From Linnemannia hyalina (lineage: Eukaryota; Mortierellomycota; Mortierellomycetes; Mortierellales; Mortierellaceae): 64,000 nt of DNA. The stretch spans positions 60,001-124,000 of the forward strand of contig JAHRHY010000014.1 of the NCBI GenBank assembly GCA_019671135.1, written 5' to 3'. The notes beneath the pieces were generated by a model, which was not told the DNA's origin, did no database searches, and saw only the letters and a list, made by a program, of their open reading frames with translations. A program made the translations under genes and the position numbers. This document shows positions 36,669 through 49,176 of this stretch, one piece after another (position 1 is the first letter of the stretch; each line of letters opens with the position of its first letter).

Positions 36669-39150
36669 ACAAAAGGACAGTCGACTCGAGTACACTGGTG
36701 CCGGACAAAAGAACCCCGAGAATGGGAATAAAGAAGGGTGTGGTATGGTACTGTAGTTGAAGGTGGTTAGTTAATACTTAATACACTAACGCTAACAAAA
36801 GGTTCGAGACTGGGAACTGAGCATGATGGTGGTGGAGTTGCTAGCATCGATCGGCTATCTTCCTGTAAGACCCATGAAGACAGTACGACTAGGCAATTCA
36901 ATTGCTCTCATATTTGAGTTTTCTTCCGCTTTCCCCTCTTCTCTCCCTCCTTAGTGGTCGGACATGTGCGATCGGAGGACGCACACACAGTCTGTCTGAA
37001 AATGTTATTTCGGGTGTGGGAGTGGAAGTTGTTGGTGCCTCGTTCTACATAGAGTTCATTACTCTTCATTCTTCCCGGAGGAAATAAGATTGACTGAGCG
37101 TCTATTTCTTCTCCTTGCCCTCTCTCTTTCCTCATTTCATACCACTTTGCCCGTCGAAGCAACTGCGGTTGGCCATGTTGGAATGGTTTACCATTGGGTA
37201 GGCGGGCCATGGTCAGACAAGAGAGGCATTGCATGACATATACTCCCTCCATTTGTCTGTCGCTTTGTTTTCTCTGTTTTCTCTGTTTTCTCACACTCTG
37301 TTCTCTCTCCCTTTCTCTTTGCTCTCAGCTGTTCAAACTTCAATGGTGCCACAAATGCAGGCCCAACAACAACAAATAATTCCGACAGACAGATAAACAA
37401 CCTGGCAACAAATACCCATGGTCACCTAATACCATTTGGAGTTGAGAGCAATTCGGTTTTTTTTTCTCATTCTTTTTCTCCCGTTTGTCCCATGTGCATG
37501 ATGAACAGAGAGAGTGTCTGATAGATACTCCATCGGACTCAGTTCTCCTTCACTCTGTCCTTCTCTCTCTCTCTCTCTCTCTCATTCTTTTTTTCTCTCT
37601 CTCGCCCAAAATGTGTTAAGATGCCTGCATGCAACTCGTTTTGTTTTGTTTGTGTGTGTTTGATAATACGAATGAACCATGAACCACACCGACGGTCATC
37701 CTCCTCCTCATCTTTTATCTCTTCGTTCTTCTTGTGCGTCCTATGTTGTCTTACTTTTCTTACATAAAAAACAAACAAATAGCGGTAACAGCGCCGGATG
37801 GGCCAATCAAGAAAGCAACGCCATGAACAAACTATCCGAATTGACTTTGTCTCCTCCCTCCGACCACTTTCTCCTCACTCCACCCTCACACGCCACATCT
37901 GTCTTCCTCCCTTAACCCTGACAGAGTTGCGACAAATAGTAGGAGACAGGTATACGTGCGCAGTGTGTGCGAAAAAAGTCCGATCGATCGCCGGCATGGA
38001 TGGGATACGTGGAATCCGTAGTGACCTATGCGCGACAACAAGCAACGATAAAGTGTGATTGGGGGATGGATAAGGAAGGAATCCCTGCAGTGCCTTCGCC
38101 TCTCCACTGAGAGGATGCGTTCCTCTCTTTCTAGTGCTTCTCCCTCTCGCTCTCTCTCTTCTTTTTTCTAGCGTCCTGCTTCTCGAATTGGTCACTCGCT
38201 TGTTTTTCGTTGGGACACACGTCTGCGGATGCGCAGTTTTTTTAGGGGACAGGTGGGATTAGTGAGCATGGCCACACCATTTTTATTTTATTTTTTGGTC
38301 GACAATCGACTGTATGCTTTGTCCAATACTCGATTTCATCCATTGGGTCCATCGAGGAAGATAACAAAAATGCAGGGCAACAGGGGGCCATTCAAGACCG
38401 CGACTTATTTTTGTTGTCATTGTTTGTTGATAGGTGAGGACGTCTTTTCTTATGCAATGCAAGTAATGAATACTTTGAAAGGAGTTGTCACCCGACCAAA
38501 GAGGCTATGCAAACCAATGGAAACGGAAAACGGAAGAAGACGAGGAATGAGATGGTTGGCGTAGACTTTCTTCTTCTTCTTCTTCTCCTTCTCCTCCTCC
38601 TCTTCCGTCTTTGCTTCCACTGTTGTTGTCGATTGTGTTTTCGTTCTGTTCTCTTATTCTCGGGGTGAGAGACAATAGGTCTTTTTACGCGTTGAAAAGT
38701 ATATGAAGTCCCTATTACAATACATGGTCCCAATAATAAACAAGAACGGCCACCCACCACGTTTAATTGTTTGTTTGTTTGTTGTGCAGGATCAGCCCAT
38801 CCAAAGCGTGGAGCAGGGATTTGTGGAGTGGAATAGTCCAAATTACCTGATCCCCAAAACTCGCGCCCAAAGTCTGTTGTTGTTTTCAAACGCGAAGACC
38901 TCCCTTTCGGCACGGCACCATCAACAACAATTCATCCGTTGTTGAAAGTGAAAGGGGGAACATGGGGCGGCACATGGGGTGGCACATTGTAGTGTGGAAG
39001 GTCGAGCATTATAAAAAAAGGCACGGTTCAGGCGGAATTAAATTTTATTCGGTTCGGGTCACAGGCATACGCCCAAATAGGGCTAGGAACCACTCCTCAT
39101 TCCTATACGCCCACCTACACATAATGCATCTATGAAAAATGAGAGAAAAA
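36669..39150. other. 2.5-kb intergenic region between P450 copies 1 and 2
   Basis: No gene is supported. It contains a short CT repeat at about 37566-37584 and purine- or pyrimidine-rich stretches. The longest open frames lack domains. It holds the promoter of copy 1 and the 3' end of copy 2. Confidence 0.4.
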
Positions 39151-41455
39151 CTATACAGGGCGCTGGTGGACGCGTAGGGGTAGACCATTCGCCATAGGAA
39201 GCGTCAGTCCTGGGATATATTCAGGTTCCGTGTCAGGATCGACCAGTTCAAACGTAAATCTCTGTAGAAGGATTGCCAGAATCGTGATTGCCTCTACCGT
39301 CGCAAACTGTTGTCCCAGGCTAATAAGAAAAAGGGTAAGAAAGGAGTGAGTACACCTATTTATGTTTACGGATACAAGTACGCAAAGAATTAGTAAAAAA
39401 AAGGTACCATTTGCGAGGCCCGGCGTGGAAGGCGGGGAACTTGTGTGCCGGAAACTTTTCACCAGTCATCCAGCGGTCTGGGTCATACTCTCTTGCGTCA
39501 GGGCCCCAGATGGTTGTATCACGACCCATCGTCCATGAACTCCAGCTCGCAAACTCGCCCTTGTATATCCTTGTGCCATCTAATTGAAGTTGGAAGAAGG
39601 ATGAGTTAGATTGACTGTGTTCAATGGATATATGGTGTCCTTTTGTTTTTGCAACTGCAAGTGGGACTGTATACCTGGCCAGACATCATCTTGCACGGCG
39701 ACTTTCATGTTCCCGGGGACGCTTGGGTAGAGTCGCAATGCTATTACATTGACCGGATACAAAGCATAAAGGAGTATAAAATCGCTGTTGACCATACTAT
39801 CATCGCGACACAAACAGACACTAGCGTTTCACTTCAGATTTACTTTCATAAACACTAGCAAAAAAAAGTAAACAATTAAGCGTTGAAAGGAGAGGGTATA
39901 TGTTAGTAACTGTTATCATTTCCTCATAAACCCTGCACACGATCCAACAAAAAGAAGAAACGTACCATGCTTCGGAAAACTTCATGTTCTTGCAAGAATC
40001 AAATGTCGGCGACTGCCCCTTCAACACCCCATCTACCTCCTCCACCAGCCTTTGCACAACCCGCGGATCCGTCTGGCTCCTAAACAACAAATAAAACGTC
40101 CACGACAACGCCTGCGCTGTCGTATCCCTACCAGCAATAATAAAATTCAGCACCATATCCTTCAACACCTCATCCGACAAGCGTCTCCCGTCCTCTACAT
40201 CTTGCATATCCATGCATAGCTGTAAGAGATCCTTTTGTGGTTTATCGTATCCGTGGATCCGTCGGTCGCGGATGATTTTGAGGGCAAAGGAGGCGATGGT
40301 TTGTTTGTCTTTTCGGATTTGGCGTCCACGGGAGGTAAGGAACTCTGTAAGCTGCCATCCGGGGGTGAAGACGCGGTTGAAGACGATGGTGTTGAGGCGG
40401 TCGAAGGCTTCGGCGAATTCGACAGTGCCTTCCTCGGGCGAGTCCAAACATCCGAATGACTGTCCGAACGATATCCTATTAAGAGGTGACTCGCTGTTAG
40501 GCCATTTTGTTATGTGAGTGGAGAGAGGTATGAAAGACAATGGCAACTTTCAAAAAATACTCACTCGCCGAAGGAGTCGAGGGTGTAAAGGTAGAACAGC
40601 TTGTGGATGTCAACTGTTCGTTCTTCCTCGGCAATCATCCCCAGGTAGTCCGCGACAATGTATGATTCCTTGACAAACACCTCGCTCGTGTACTACAGTA
40701 GTCCCATTCGTGTACGTCCATGTGTGGGAAAAAATTGGGTCAATGCAGGGGTCAATGCTTCGTTGTCAGACAATGAAGGCCTTTTAACAACAAAAAGGTA
40801 AATGAAATGACGACGTACGTGTCTGAATGCGCTGACGTTGAATATATGCGAAGCCATCTTCCTCTGCCAGTTCCATGACTACTTAAGACCATGATAAAGA
40901 AAGAGCTGTAAGGTGTGCATACACATATATACACACTCCTTCATATGCTATCTCGAAAGAAGAAAAAGAGAGACGTACGTGTCCATCGGCGCTAAAGATA
41001 CCATTGCCCAGCAAATCAAAAAACGTCCGTCGTAAAAACTCTCCCTTCTCATACGCCCAAAAGTTGGTCTTCAACACATGTTCCAACACCGCGGGGTCCG
41101 TAAAATCCACAACCCTCCCCACAAACGGCAACGTAATCGCAAACACTCTTCCGACCTCCTTATGGATCTTCTCGTTCAACTGGTAGACTTCGGTCCGAGG
41201 CTGGAAGGTCATTTTGACGATGTCTCCGACGAGAGGTAGGCTACCACCAGGGGATTTGAGATCCTTGCGTGGGGTGACGCCGATGGCAGTTCTGCGGTGT
41301 GTAAAAATGTAGAGGAGGGTATATGCGCAAAGGAATCTTGAAAGGCTGCGTTTGTGGTGGGTGAGGTAGATGGTGAGGTTGTGGAGGAGTCCGAGGACTA
41401 TCCATACGGAGGTGTACTTTGTCCGAGAGAGTTTGTTTGCTATTGAATCCATCAT
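39151..41455 (-). CDS. Cytochrome P450, tandem copy 2 (CYP52/CYP86-clan-like)
   Basis: Paralogue of the flanking P450s, 530 residues. Exons: 40979-41455, 40819-40878, 40565-40692, 39966-40475, 39844-39854, 39675-39740, 39408-39579 and 39151-39319. It shares AVLEHVLKTNFWAYEKG, the I-helix AGRDTTAQALSW, ETLR as ExxR and FHAGPRKCLG as the haem site with the other copies. The N-terminus is more divergent, with a helix pair around FLCAYTLLYIF and the hinge SPGGSLPLVGD. Compared with copies 1 and 3 it lacks the intron between NFI and AGR, giving one 510-nt exon. It keeps the 11-nt micro-exon with the ExxR Glu. The frame closes exactly. The first two codons are both Met (41455 and 41452), so either could be the start. 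Substrate unknown. Confidence 0.92.
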
Positions 41456-42225
41456 TGAAGGCGTGCGACTCTAGGCGAGAGTTGCGTGTGTGTTCGTGAT
41501 GTTGAAAAAGAAGCGAAAAGTGATGTTGGGAGAGTGCTTTTGTTTGTGGATGGTAAGGGAAGGAAGAAAGAAGGAAAAGAAAGGAGGTTGAGGTAAAGAA
41601 AGAATGTAAAATAAAGGGAAGGAGTGACCAACTTTTTTAATCGCCACTTTTTTTCCGCGGGAAAGAGTAGGGGGATTGCAAGGCAAGACAGCACATCCCT
41701 TCCCCTGATGGTTGCTGCCCAATGCACAAAGCAAAACAGCGCCCTTTTTTTCGTTCTGCCTTACTCGTATCTTTTACTCGCACTCATCTTGTGTTCCTCT
41801 ACTAGGAAAAACAATGACCACTCACGAAAGAGTGTATGGTACTGTGGAACACAGCATAGACACAGCTCGACTGTGCGAGCTAGTCGCTAAATGGGTACAA
41901 GGTTATATACTCACGCACCATGCACCAGCAGATCAAGGTTAGAAAAAAGAACGAACAACCATTTCCCCTCTATTGGACTTGAAAATAAGTTTCCGCTGCT
42001 ATCTTCCCCTTCTTTCTGCTGTGCCAAGGAGAGTAAACAAAAAACATTGCACGGGAAGGAGGAATATTTCCTTCCTTCCCATTTCTTGTTACGCACAAAG
42101 ACACAAAGAGATCTCTTCTTCTCGAACATGAGAAAAAAAGGGAAGGACAAAGGGAAAGGCGAATCAAAGGTTGTATATAATATCACAAAAAGGAGTAGTA
42201 AGGGTTTGCTGCCATTCTATCTCAT
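41456..42225. other. Spacer between P450 copies 2 and 3
   Basis: It holds the promoter of copy 2 and the 3' end of copy 3. I see no gene and no clear TATA box next to copy 2. Confidence 0.4.
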
Positions 42226-44525
42226 CTAGAAAATGCGTCTCTTGACGCGAAGTTTGAGACCATCGGCCATGGGCAAGGTCAATCCAGGAACATAGCCAGG
42301 CTCGGTATCGGGGTCGATCAACTCGAACGAGAACTTTTGGAACAACATCGACATGAGTGTGATTCCCTCCACCGTCGCAAACTGTTGTCCCAGGCTAAAT
42401 TAGAGATGAATATGACAAAAGGACAAGAAAAGGAGTTTGTATACGTTATTGCATGCTTGGATACGAAAGAGCCAGAATGAAAGAAACAAGAAGAGATGTC
42501 TTACCATGTGCGGGGTCCGGCGTGGAAGGCGGGGAACTTGTGGGCAGAGAACTTTTCGCCTTGCATCCAGCGGTCGGGATTGTACTCCTTGGCATCTGGG
42601 CCCCACACCTCAGTTGCACGGCCCATTGTCCAGCTGCTCCAGCTCACAAACTCGCCCTTGTAAATCTTTGTGCCATCTATTGGACAATAATGAAGGGTAA
42701 TTGGAAAGGGATGGTTAGGTTGAGTGTCAATGTCCTGCAATTGAGTTTGTGTTTGTGAGCGATACTGTACCTGGCCAGACATCATCTTGGACGGCAACCT
42801 TGATGTTCCTTGGGACACTAGGGTAAAGGCGAAGAGCTTCATAGAGACTGCAGTGTCCAAGTTCAGAGCAAGGAAGACGTGAAAGTTAACAAGGTGTGAA
42901 TGTTAAACCCAAAGACACTGTGAAAAAAAATGAAAAGAAGCCATCGAACAACAAACACAGAAGGGGATTATTACCAGGCCTCGGCGTATTTCATGGTTTT
43001 GCAGGTGTCGTAGGTAGGCTCCTCTCCACGAAGAACCTCATCGACCTCTCTGACCAGCTTCTTGATAACATTGGGATCCGTCTGCGAACGATGCAACAAA
43101 TAGAACATCCACGACAATGCTTGTGCCGTCGTATCGCGTCCGGCGCTAATGAGCAAGAAAAAATATGATTGTCAGCTCAGTAAGTGTGTTTGTACAAGCA
43201 CAACAGTACTTGTGCGTGATGCACGGACAAATAACCGAATCCGATCGATCGACTCTCCAATGGTGTACGTACATAATAAAGTTGAGCACCAAATCCTTGA
43301 GCATTTCATCCGAGAGAGGCTTGCCATCATCACCATCGATATCCATGCACAACTGCAAGAGATCTTTCTGGGGCTTGTCGTATCCATGGACGCGGCGGTG
43401 ACGGATTACGTCAAGTGCAAAATCGGTGATGATCTTCTTGTCCCTGGTGACCTCCTTTGCAGTTCCTGTGACCCATTCGCGGAACTTGTATGCGCCTGTA
43501 AAGAGACGGTTGAAGACGACGGTGTTGAGGCGGTCGAAGGCTGCTGCAAACTCGACTTCTTGTTCGGGTACCTTCAAACAGCCGAATGTCTGACCAAACG
43601 AGATTCTAATCCACATGAAAAATAGAAGATGGTTAACATCTGTTTGGTCCTCCTAGCGCAGATCATCCATAGGGCGGTGTTGAGAGAAAGTACTTACTCG
43701 CCGAAAGAGTCGAGGGTGTAGAGGTAAAAGAGGTTGTGGATGTCGACAATATTGCCGTCGTCCGACATTTGGCCCAAGTATTCCGTCACGATGTTGGATT
43801 CCTTGACAAAGACTGCACTCGTGTACTATAAGCGATAAAGGTTTTCAATGGTGAGTATTGAGTGTTGTACTTGCTTTACTTGCTATTATCACTCTGATAT
43901 GCATGCATGCATACATGGACCCACTTACATTTCTGAATGCTTTGACATTAAAAATGTGGGATGCCATCTTTCTTTGCCAGTTCCATAGCTAACAAGCACA
44001 AGAAAGAAGAAATGTTAGTTGTGCTCTTTTAATCCATTGTTGACCAACTGTATGAGACTGAAAAGGGTAACCTACGTGTCCATCGGCGCCAAAGATACCA
44101 AGACCCAAGAGGTCATGGAGAGTCTCCTGAATCAAAGGCCCCTTCTCATACGCCCAAAAATTTGTCTTCAACACATACTCCAACACAGCAGGATCTTTGA
44201 ACTGAATAACTCTTCCCAGTTTAGGAACAGAGAAAGACCAGGTGGAGCCAAACTCCTCATGCATTTGCTCGTTCTGTTGCGAAATCTGGTTGCGAGGGGT
44301 GAGGGCCATGAGGATCATGTTTCCGATGAGAGGGTGACCTCTGGGCCCCTTGAGATCTGGTCGAGGCTTGACGCCAAAAGCAGTGTTGCGGTACTTGAAA
44401 ATGACGGCGAGAATGTAGACGACGAAGGCGTGGGAGAGGTTCTTACGGGTGAGTTGTTGGAGGAACTTTTTGAATGTTGGCGATGCATTTGATGCACTTG
44501 TGATTGCTCCTGCCACTGCTTCCAT
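42226..44525 (-). CDS. Cytochrome P450, tandem copy 3 (CYP52/CYP86-clan-like)
   Basis: Third paralogue, 519 residues. Exons: 44076-44525, 43929-43988, 43698-43825, 43273-43605, 42975-43145, 42771-42847, 42505-42676 and 42226-42394. It has an N-terminal anchor around HAFVVYILAVIF, the hinge KGPRGHPLIGN, an AGRDTTAQALSW I-helix, EALR as ExxR, a NPDRW motif and the FHAGPRTCLG haem site with the same split Cys codon. Where copies 1 and 2 have an 11-nt micro-exon plus a 66-nt exon, this copy has one 77-nt exon. Intron positions otherwise agree with copy 1. The P450 start lies 1.5 kb from the divergent CSN7 gene, and TATA-like boxes sit about 165 nt upstream. Substrate unknown; lipid hydroxylation is a guess from clan resemblance. 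Confidence 0.93.
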
Positions 44526-44685
44526 TGCTGTCTGTTGGGTGTTTGTTTTAAGTAAAGGTGCGTGTTGTGTATGTGTGTGTGTGTGTGTGAGTATCCTGGA
44601 TGTATCGTTGTCCAGTGGTAATATTGTAGAGTTGAGAAGAGAAGAAAAAATGGGAATAGAGATTGTCCTTCTCGTTGCTGCTCCC

Positions 44686-44706
44686 CTATTTATACCTTTT
44701 TATACC
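44686..44706 (-). promoter_or_regulatory. TATA-like boxes of P450 copy 3
   Basis: The minus strand carries GGTATAAAAAGG followed by TATAAATAG, 160-180 nt before the start codon at 44525. This is the best TATA match upstream of the P450s and suggests an inducible promoter. Confidence 0.55.
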
Positions 44707-46047
44707 CTGTGGAGTAAGTACTCTCGATCATTTGTGGGACGATATACATGTATGCGTGCTAAAGTCGGTGCGTCAACAACAGAAGCGAACTCTGTTTATG
44801 GTCCCTCCGGCTCGGGTCGATGTCCACTCTTTTCTCGGGAAATGAGTCTAGCTAATTGGGCGCACTGGGGGGTCCAAGTCAGATCGGCAGACGTACGATC
44901 TTCTTCTAGGCGTCGTCATTGCTCATGTCTTTCTTTTTGTTGACAGCGTTATTAGTCGCTTTGAGCCCCTGGCTCAGTGTGTCTATTGACTCTATTCCTC
45001 CTGTGCGACCGTCTCGCGTGGCACACACCAACGAAGATATTCCCGAAAGAGGTTAATTTGTGCTGACAGACGTGGGTTGATTAATTATCCTTCTCAAGGG
45101 GTAGGAAGAAGGATAACAAGTCACCTTCCAGAAGCTATCCATCCAACCGAAAGGCAAAATAAACGAAAAAAAGGGACCGAGCGACCGAACCATTGCCGAA
45201 GGTACCAAAAGGTAAAAAAAAAAACTCAAAGGAAAGCGAAGATGAAGAAATCAACGTGGCACATTTGGATCCAATTGGACACCCTTGATCTTATTTTTGG
45301 CAAAGTGACAGGGAGGAAGTACCGAACAACGAGGACGACGAAAATAAAAGTGAAAAAGGACGCTCCCCTGTGAAGGAAACAAATGTCCAAGAGACGCGAT
45401 CATATTTTTTTTTGGGATGAAGAGAACCACGTAAGCCGGTCTAGGAACTAAGATGTCGTTAAACAAATAAGCACCTTCATGTGAATGCAAGAACAATAAA
45501 CACGCGTGTTGGACATGCCTCCATATGTTATAGGAAGTATCTGGCAATCGCGGTTCCTGGCGCGTGGTGGATGGGCGTGAGATTAATTACGACATCCACG
45601 CTTTGCTAGGCAAAGGGCGAAAAAAATGAATGTGAAGAGGGATCGAAGGAAGTCCTACCCCGTAATACTAGTAAATGTGACTGCGAGGGCCGACAGGAAG
45701 AAGGGGGTGGTGGTGGCGTAGGGTCAAGAGTCGTGGCCCAGCAGGTCAAGAACAAAGGCGGCGTCAAGCAAAGCCAACGCGCGTTCACACCATCACTCCT
45801 AATTCTCTTTCAATCCTCACCGCATCGACACATTCACCCTCCTTCCAAGACAACCAAGGAGTACAGGAAAATAAACATTCGACCACACAAACAAAACACA
45901 AGCGAATCAGTCATCACACACAGTGCAGGAAATCAGACCAACAAGAAAAGTAAAGCAAGCCGCAGTCAACCGACACACATCCATTCAACCTCAACTCAAC
46001 TCAACTCAACTCAAACAATACCCACACCCAGACACACAAGAGAAAAA
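44707..46047. other. Intergenic region between divergent P450 copy 3 and CSN7
   Basis: No gene seen. The CSN7 leader contains four to five copies of AACTC at about 45985-46015, a short pentanucleotide repeat. Confidence 0.4.
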
Positions 46048-47464
46048 ATGGCTTCCGCAAGCGCAGAGACACCAGTAACGGGCGAGTCCTTCAAGTCTGT
46101 CTTTGGACGCCGCCTCGAGCCCTATCTCGCCCTGTCAAAGTCCGCCAAGGGCGCAGGCTGTGTTCAGCTCATCAAGGATGTCCTCGCTGCGCCTGGCGTC
46201 GTCGTCTTTGGTGAACTCCTCGCCATGCCCAACGTTATCGAGGTACCTTTTCTTGCTTCCTTGTTGTTTCGAGAGCTCCGCGTGATACTTTCAAGGAGTC
46301 TGAATATCAACGAAAGGGAGCTAACATCTTTCGGATACACCCGTTCTGCAAACATGATATAGCTGAAGTCGAACCCTGAACATGCTCGCTACCACCGCCT
46401 CCTCGAGATTTTCTCGTATGGAACCTACCAGGACTACCAACGTGCGTCATCACCTTTTGGCTCATTGGTGGCAGAAACAAGGGCAATCTGGATAACGACA
46501 CTCACATATATCTACTCTCATTTTGGCGCGCAATAGAGAACAAGGATTCATTGCCAGAGATTACTGTGGCGCAAAGGACAAAGCTGTTGCAGCTTTCCAT
46601 CGTCACCCTCTCTGAGCGCGTCCGAGTATGTACTTTTTTTATCAATATCTCTTGGATATGAATCATGCAATCGTAGGGGTGTTATTTACCATTTACTTTC
46701 CGCTTATTCGACGATTAGGCTATCCCATATGCACATTTGTTGCAGTACCTGGAGATTGACAATGTGCGTCAATTGGAGGACTTGATTATGGACGCCATCT
46801 ACCAGAACCTGATTAACGCCAACCTGGATCAGAAGCTCAAGCAGGTCGAGGTTCACTCTGCCATGGGTCGTGATCTTCGTCCTGGCCAGGCTCAAGACAT
46901 GCTCAGAGTTCTCGCCGAATGGTACCTTTTATTTGCTCTTGATGTTGCTGTTGTTGATATGCTTTTGTCAGTTGACAAGCATGGGCTACTAATTTCTATC
47001 ACTTTTTCTACTTCTACAATTAAACAGGACAAAGACGTCAGAGGCACTGTTGAAGGCTTTGAACCACAAGATGGACGAGGTCCGGGAGAACTATGAAAAG
47101 GAGAAGGAGGCAAAGGTGGCCTTTGAGAAGGAGCTGGAGTCGATCAAGAAGGAGAATGCAGCAAGTGGAGGTGGAAAGCACCGCAAGATGGGTGGTGGTG
47201 GCGGAAACCAAGGCTCGCACATGATGGAATATGAGATGGAGCAACACATGTTCCAGAGCCCCGAGTTCGCGAATGAGTATGCTCGTCTTGGTCACGGTGG
47301 CGGTCCAGGCAGCAAACGGTACGTCTCTCTCTTGTCTTGTCGTTGTTGTTGCACTTGTTTGTCGGCTTTCGTGGCTTTCAGGTCATGGACAAATGCTGAT
47401 GCTCGTATCTCTCCTTTTGTTCACTGTTATTAGGACTGGCAAGCGTGTACAGAACCGTGGATAA
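46048..47464 (+). CDS. CSN7: COP9 signalosome complex subunit 7
   Basis: PCI-domain scaffold subunit of the COP9 signalosome, which removes NEDD8 from cullin-RING ubiquitin ligases. Exons 46048-46242, 46363-46441, 46537-46625, 46719-46921, 47028-47318 and 47434-47464 give 295 residues. Family signatures are clear: [35 protein letters not shown], a PCI winged helix with [20 protein letters not shown], then [10 protein letters not shown] coiled coil (about 215-250) follows, and the tail is Gly- and Met-rich with HRKMGGGGG. The last exon is only 31 nt and encodes GKRVQNRG. Length is close to that of animal CSN7 (about 265-275). It ends 320 bp from the convergent CipC-like gene. Confidence 0.93.
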
Positions 47465-47783
47465 AGGGTATGATACACGACCGTCTGCCTCGTTCGATGA
47501 ATCTCTCTTCTGACACTCCCTTTTGCAAGCGACAACAACAACACAAGCCTAAGCTCGCCTCGTCTTTGATACAAAGTATCTCTCCCGACAAACAGGACAA
47601 GAGTCGAACCCCAAATAAAATGGTGCAAATAACAATAACAGAGCATCAACAGGATGCACTGGATACTTTTCGTAGTTTTATTATATTGAAGACAGTTTTG
47701 TCCGCATCTGTTGTTGCTGGCTCGTCAACAGGTGGACTGGACGTCTCTTCTTCCTCAATAACATCAACAAACAGAATGACTGT
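47465..47783. other. Convergent 3' region of CSN7 and the CipC-like gene
   Basis: Probable 3' UTRs of both genes. Nothing else is seen. Confidence 0.4.
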
Positions 47784-49176
47784 CTACTTGATGAGCTCAA
47801 AAAGCTTGAGTGCCATGGAACCAGCCTCGGCAACAGTATCGTCCTTGCTATCATCGTCGTCGTCATCGTCATCGTCGCGGCTCTCAAAGAGCTTGACGGC
47901 CTCGGCCATGGCCATGCCGGCGAGGACAGCCTTCATCTGTCCGTGCGAGACCTCCTTGCCATCTTTCTCTTGCTTCTCATTGTACTTCTTCATCGCCTCA
48001 TATGCAGCTATTTTGAAAGGGGATGTAGATACGTCATTAGGTAAGGCATAGTAAAAGATTCTTATAGAAGCGAAGGAAGCAAACAACAAATAGAAGAGAG
48101 AAAAAAAAGTCAAGTTACCAGCAGCGGCAAGGGCTTGGTGGGTGCGGGAAGACTTGCGCTCCTTGTCGTTCTTCTCCCTTGCTCGCTGAGCCTTCTGCGC
48201 AGGGGAACGTTCCTTTCCAAACTGCCACCACTTCTTCTCGGCAGCCTTGGCGGCAGCAGCCGCCGCAGCCTCAGCCTCAAACTTGGCTTTTTGTCTCGCC
48301 GCAATCTCCTGCAAGATGCGCTCCTGTTCAGCCTCGGCCTCCTTCTGCTTTTCCAGCTTACGAGCCGCCCTAGACCGACGAGGATGACAACCCCACCAGG
48401 ATCCAAACAATTTCTTGTCGGCCTCGACTTGTTGTGCTTGAGTCTCGGCCGAGATGCCATAGACGGCCGCGTGGGCCTTTTGCATCTCCTTGGGGTCGAC
48501 CTTGGGTGCAAGTTTCTTGCGCTGTTGGTGTGTGAGCCTCTCCTGTTCGGTCATGGAGGCCTTCTTCTCGACCTTTTTGGCCCTGTCGTCATCATCATCG
48601 TCCGAGTCCGAATCCGAATCGTCGTCGTCGAACTTCTCCTTGACGCGTCCGGCCATCCGTTCGAAGTAGTTCTTCTTCTCCTCCAGGTGGGCGTCGTCGC
48701 CCTGCACGCCCAGGCATTGCAGGGCTGCATCGGCGGGGACGCTGATGGAGACAGCGTCGTTGTCATTGTCATTATCGTCGGTGGTGGAGGAGGACTTTTG
48801 GGACTTGTGGAAGAGCTTGTCCCAGAAGCTGGGGTCTTCGGGGGTTTGGTCCATGGGTGGGGCCTTGTTGACGGTCTTGACCAACCACTTGTCGTCCTTT
48901 GGTGGGACTTTTTTTTTTTGATAATATTCAGGAACGAGGGACGAGGGACGAGTGAGAGGGTGATAGGGGAAAGTCAATCAGTCTCACAGCTTGTCTTGCC
49001 TCGTTTATCAGTCATCACGACCTGAAGAATGAAAAAAAAGAGGGTTTACCTGGAGGGGGGACATCCTCGACGGCAGGGTCTGAACGGAGATGAAGCGCCT
49101 CCCCGACGGAATGCCATGCATGCTTGAAGATGTTCTCCTCCTTCTCCTTCTTGGTGGCCTCTGATTGTGCGAGCAT
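47784..49176 (-). CDS. CipC-like (DUF3759) protein with a long charged N-terminal region
   Basis: Exons 49050-49176, 48119-48907 and 47784-48007 join to 379 residues. The last exon encodes the CipC/DUF3759 core: AAYEAMKKYNEKQEKDGKEV, SHGQMKAVLAGMAMAEAVKLFE. In Aspergillus CipC, a small cytosolic protein of unknown biochemistry, responds to concanamycin and host contact. The N-terminal 300 residues add TPEDPSFWDKLF, a run of Asp/Ser (about 125-140), a Lys/Glu/Ala-rich coiled-coil region (about 210-285) and the pair GSWWGCHPRRSRAARK and KKWWQFGKERSPAQK. This is about three times the usual CipC length. The start at 49176 is the first Met of exon 1; a further upstream exon cannot be excluded, because an acceptor-like CCAG lies just before it. 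An Asp-rich stretch also follows the CipC core. Confidence 0.78.

Noticed and set aside
38703..38945. 80-codon plus-strand frame between P450 copies 1 and 2
   Set aside because: A plausible acceptor is present, but no partner exon or family match could be found.
48135..49025. 296-codon plus-strand frame antisense to the CipC-like gene
   Set aside because: It is a shadow of a spliced gene with a clear DUF3759 domain. The translation is Leu/Val-rich low complexity.
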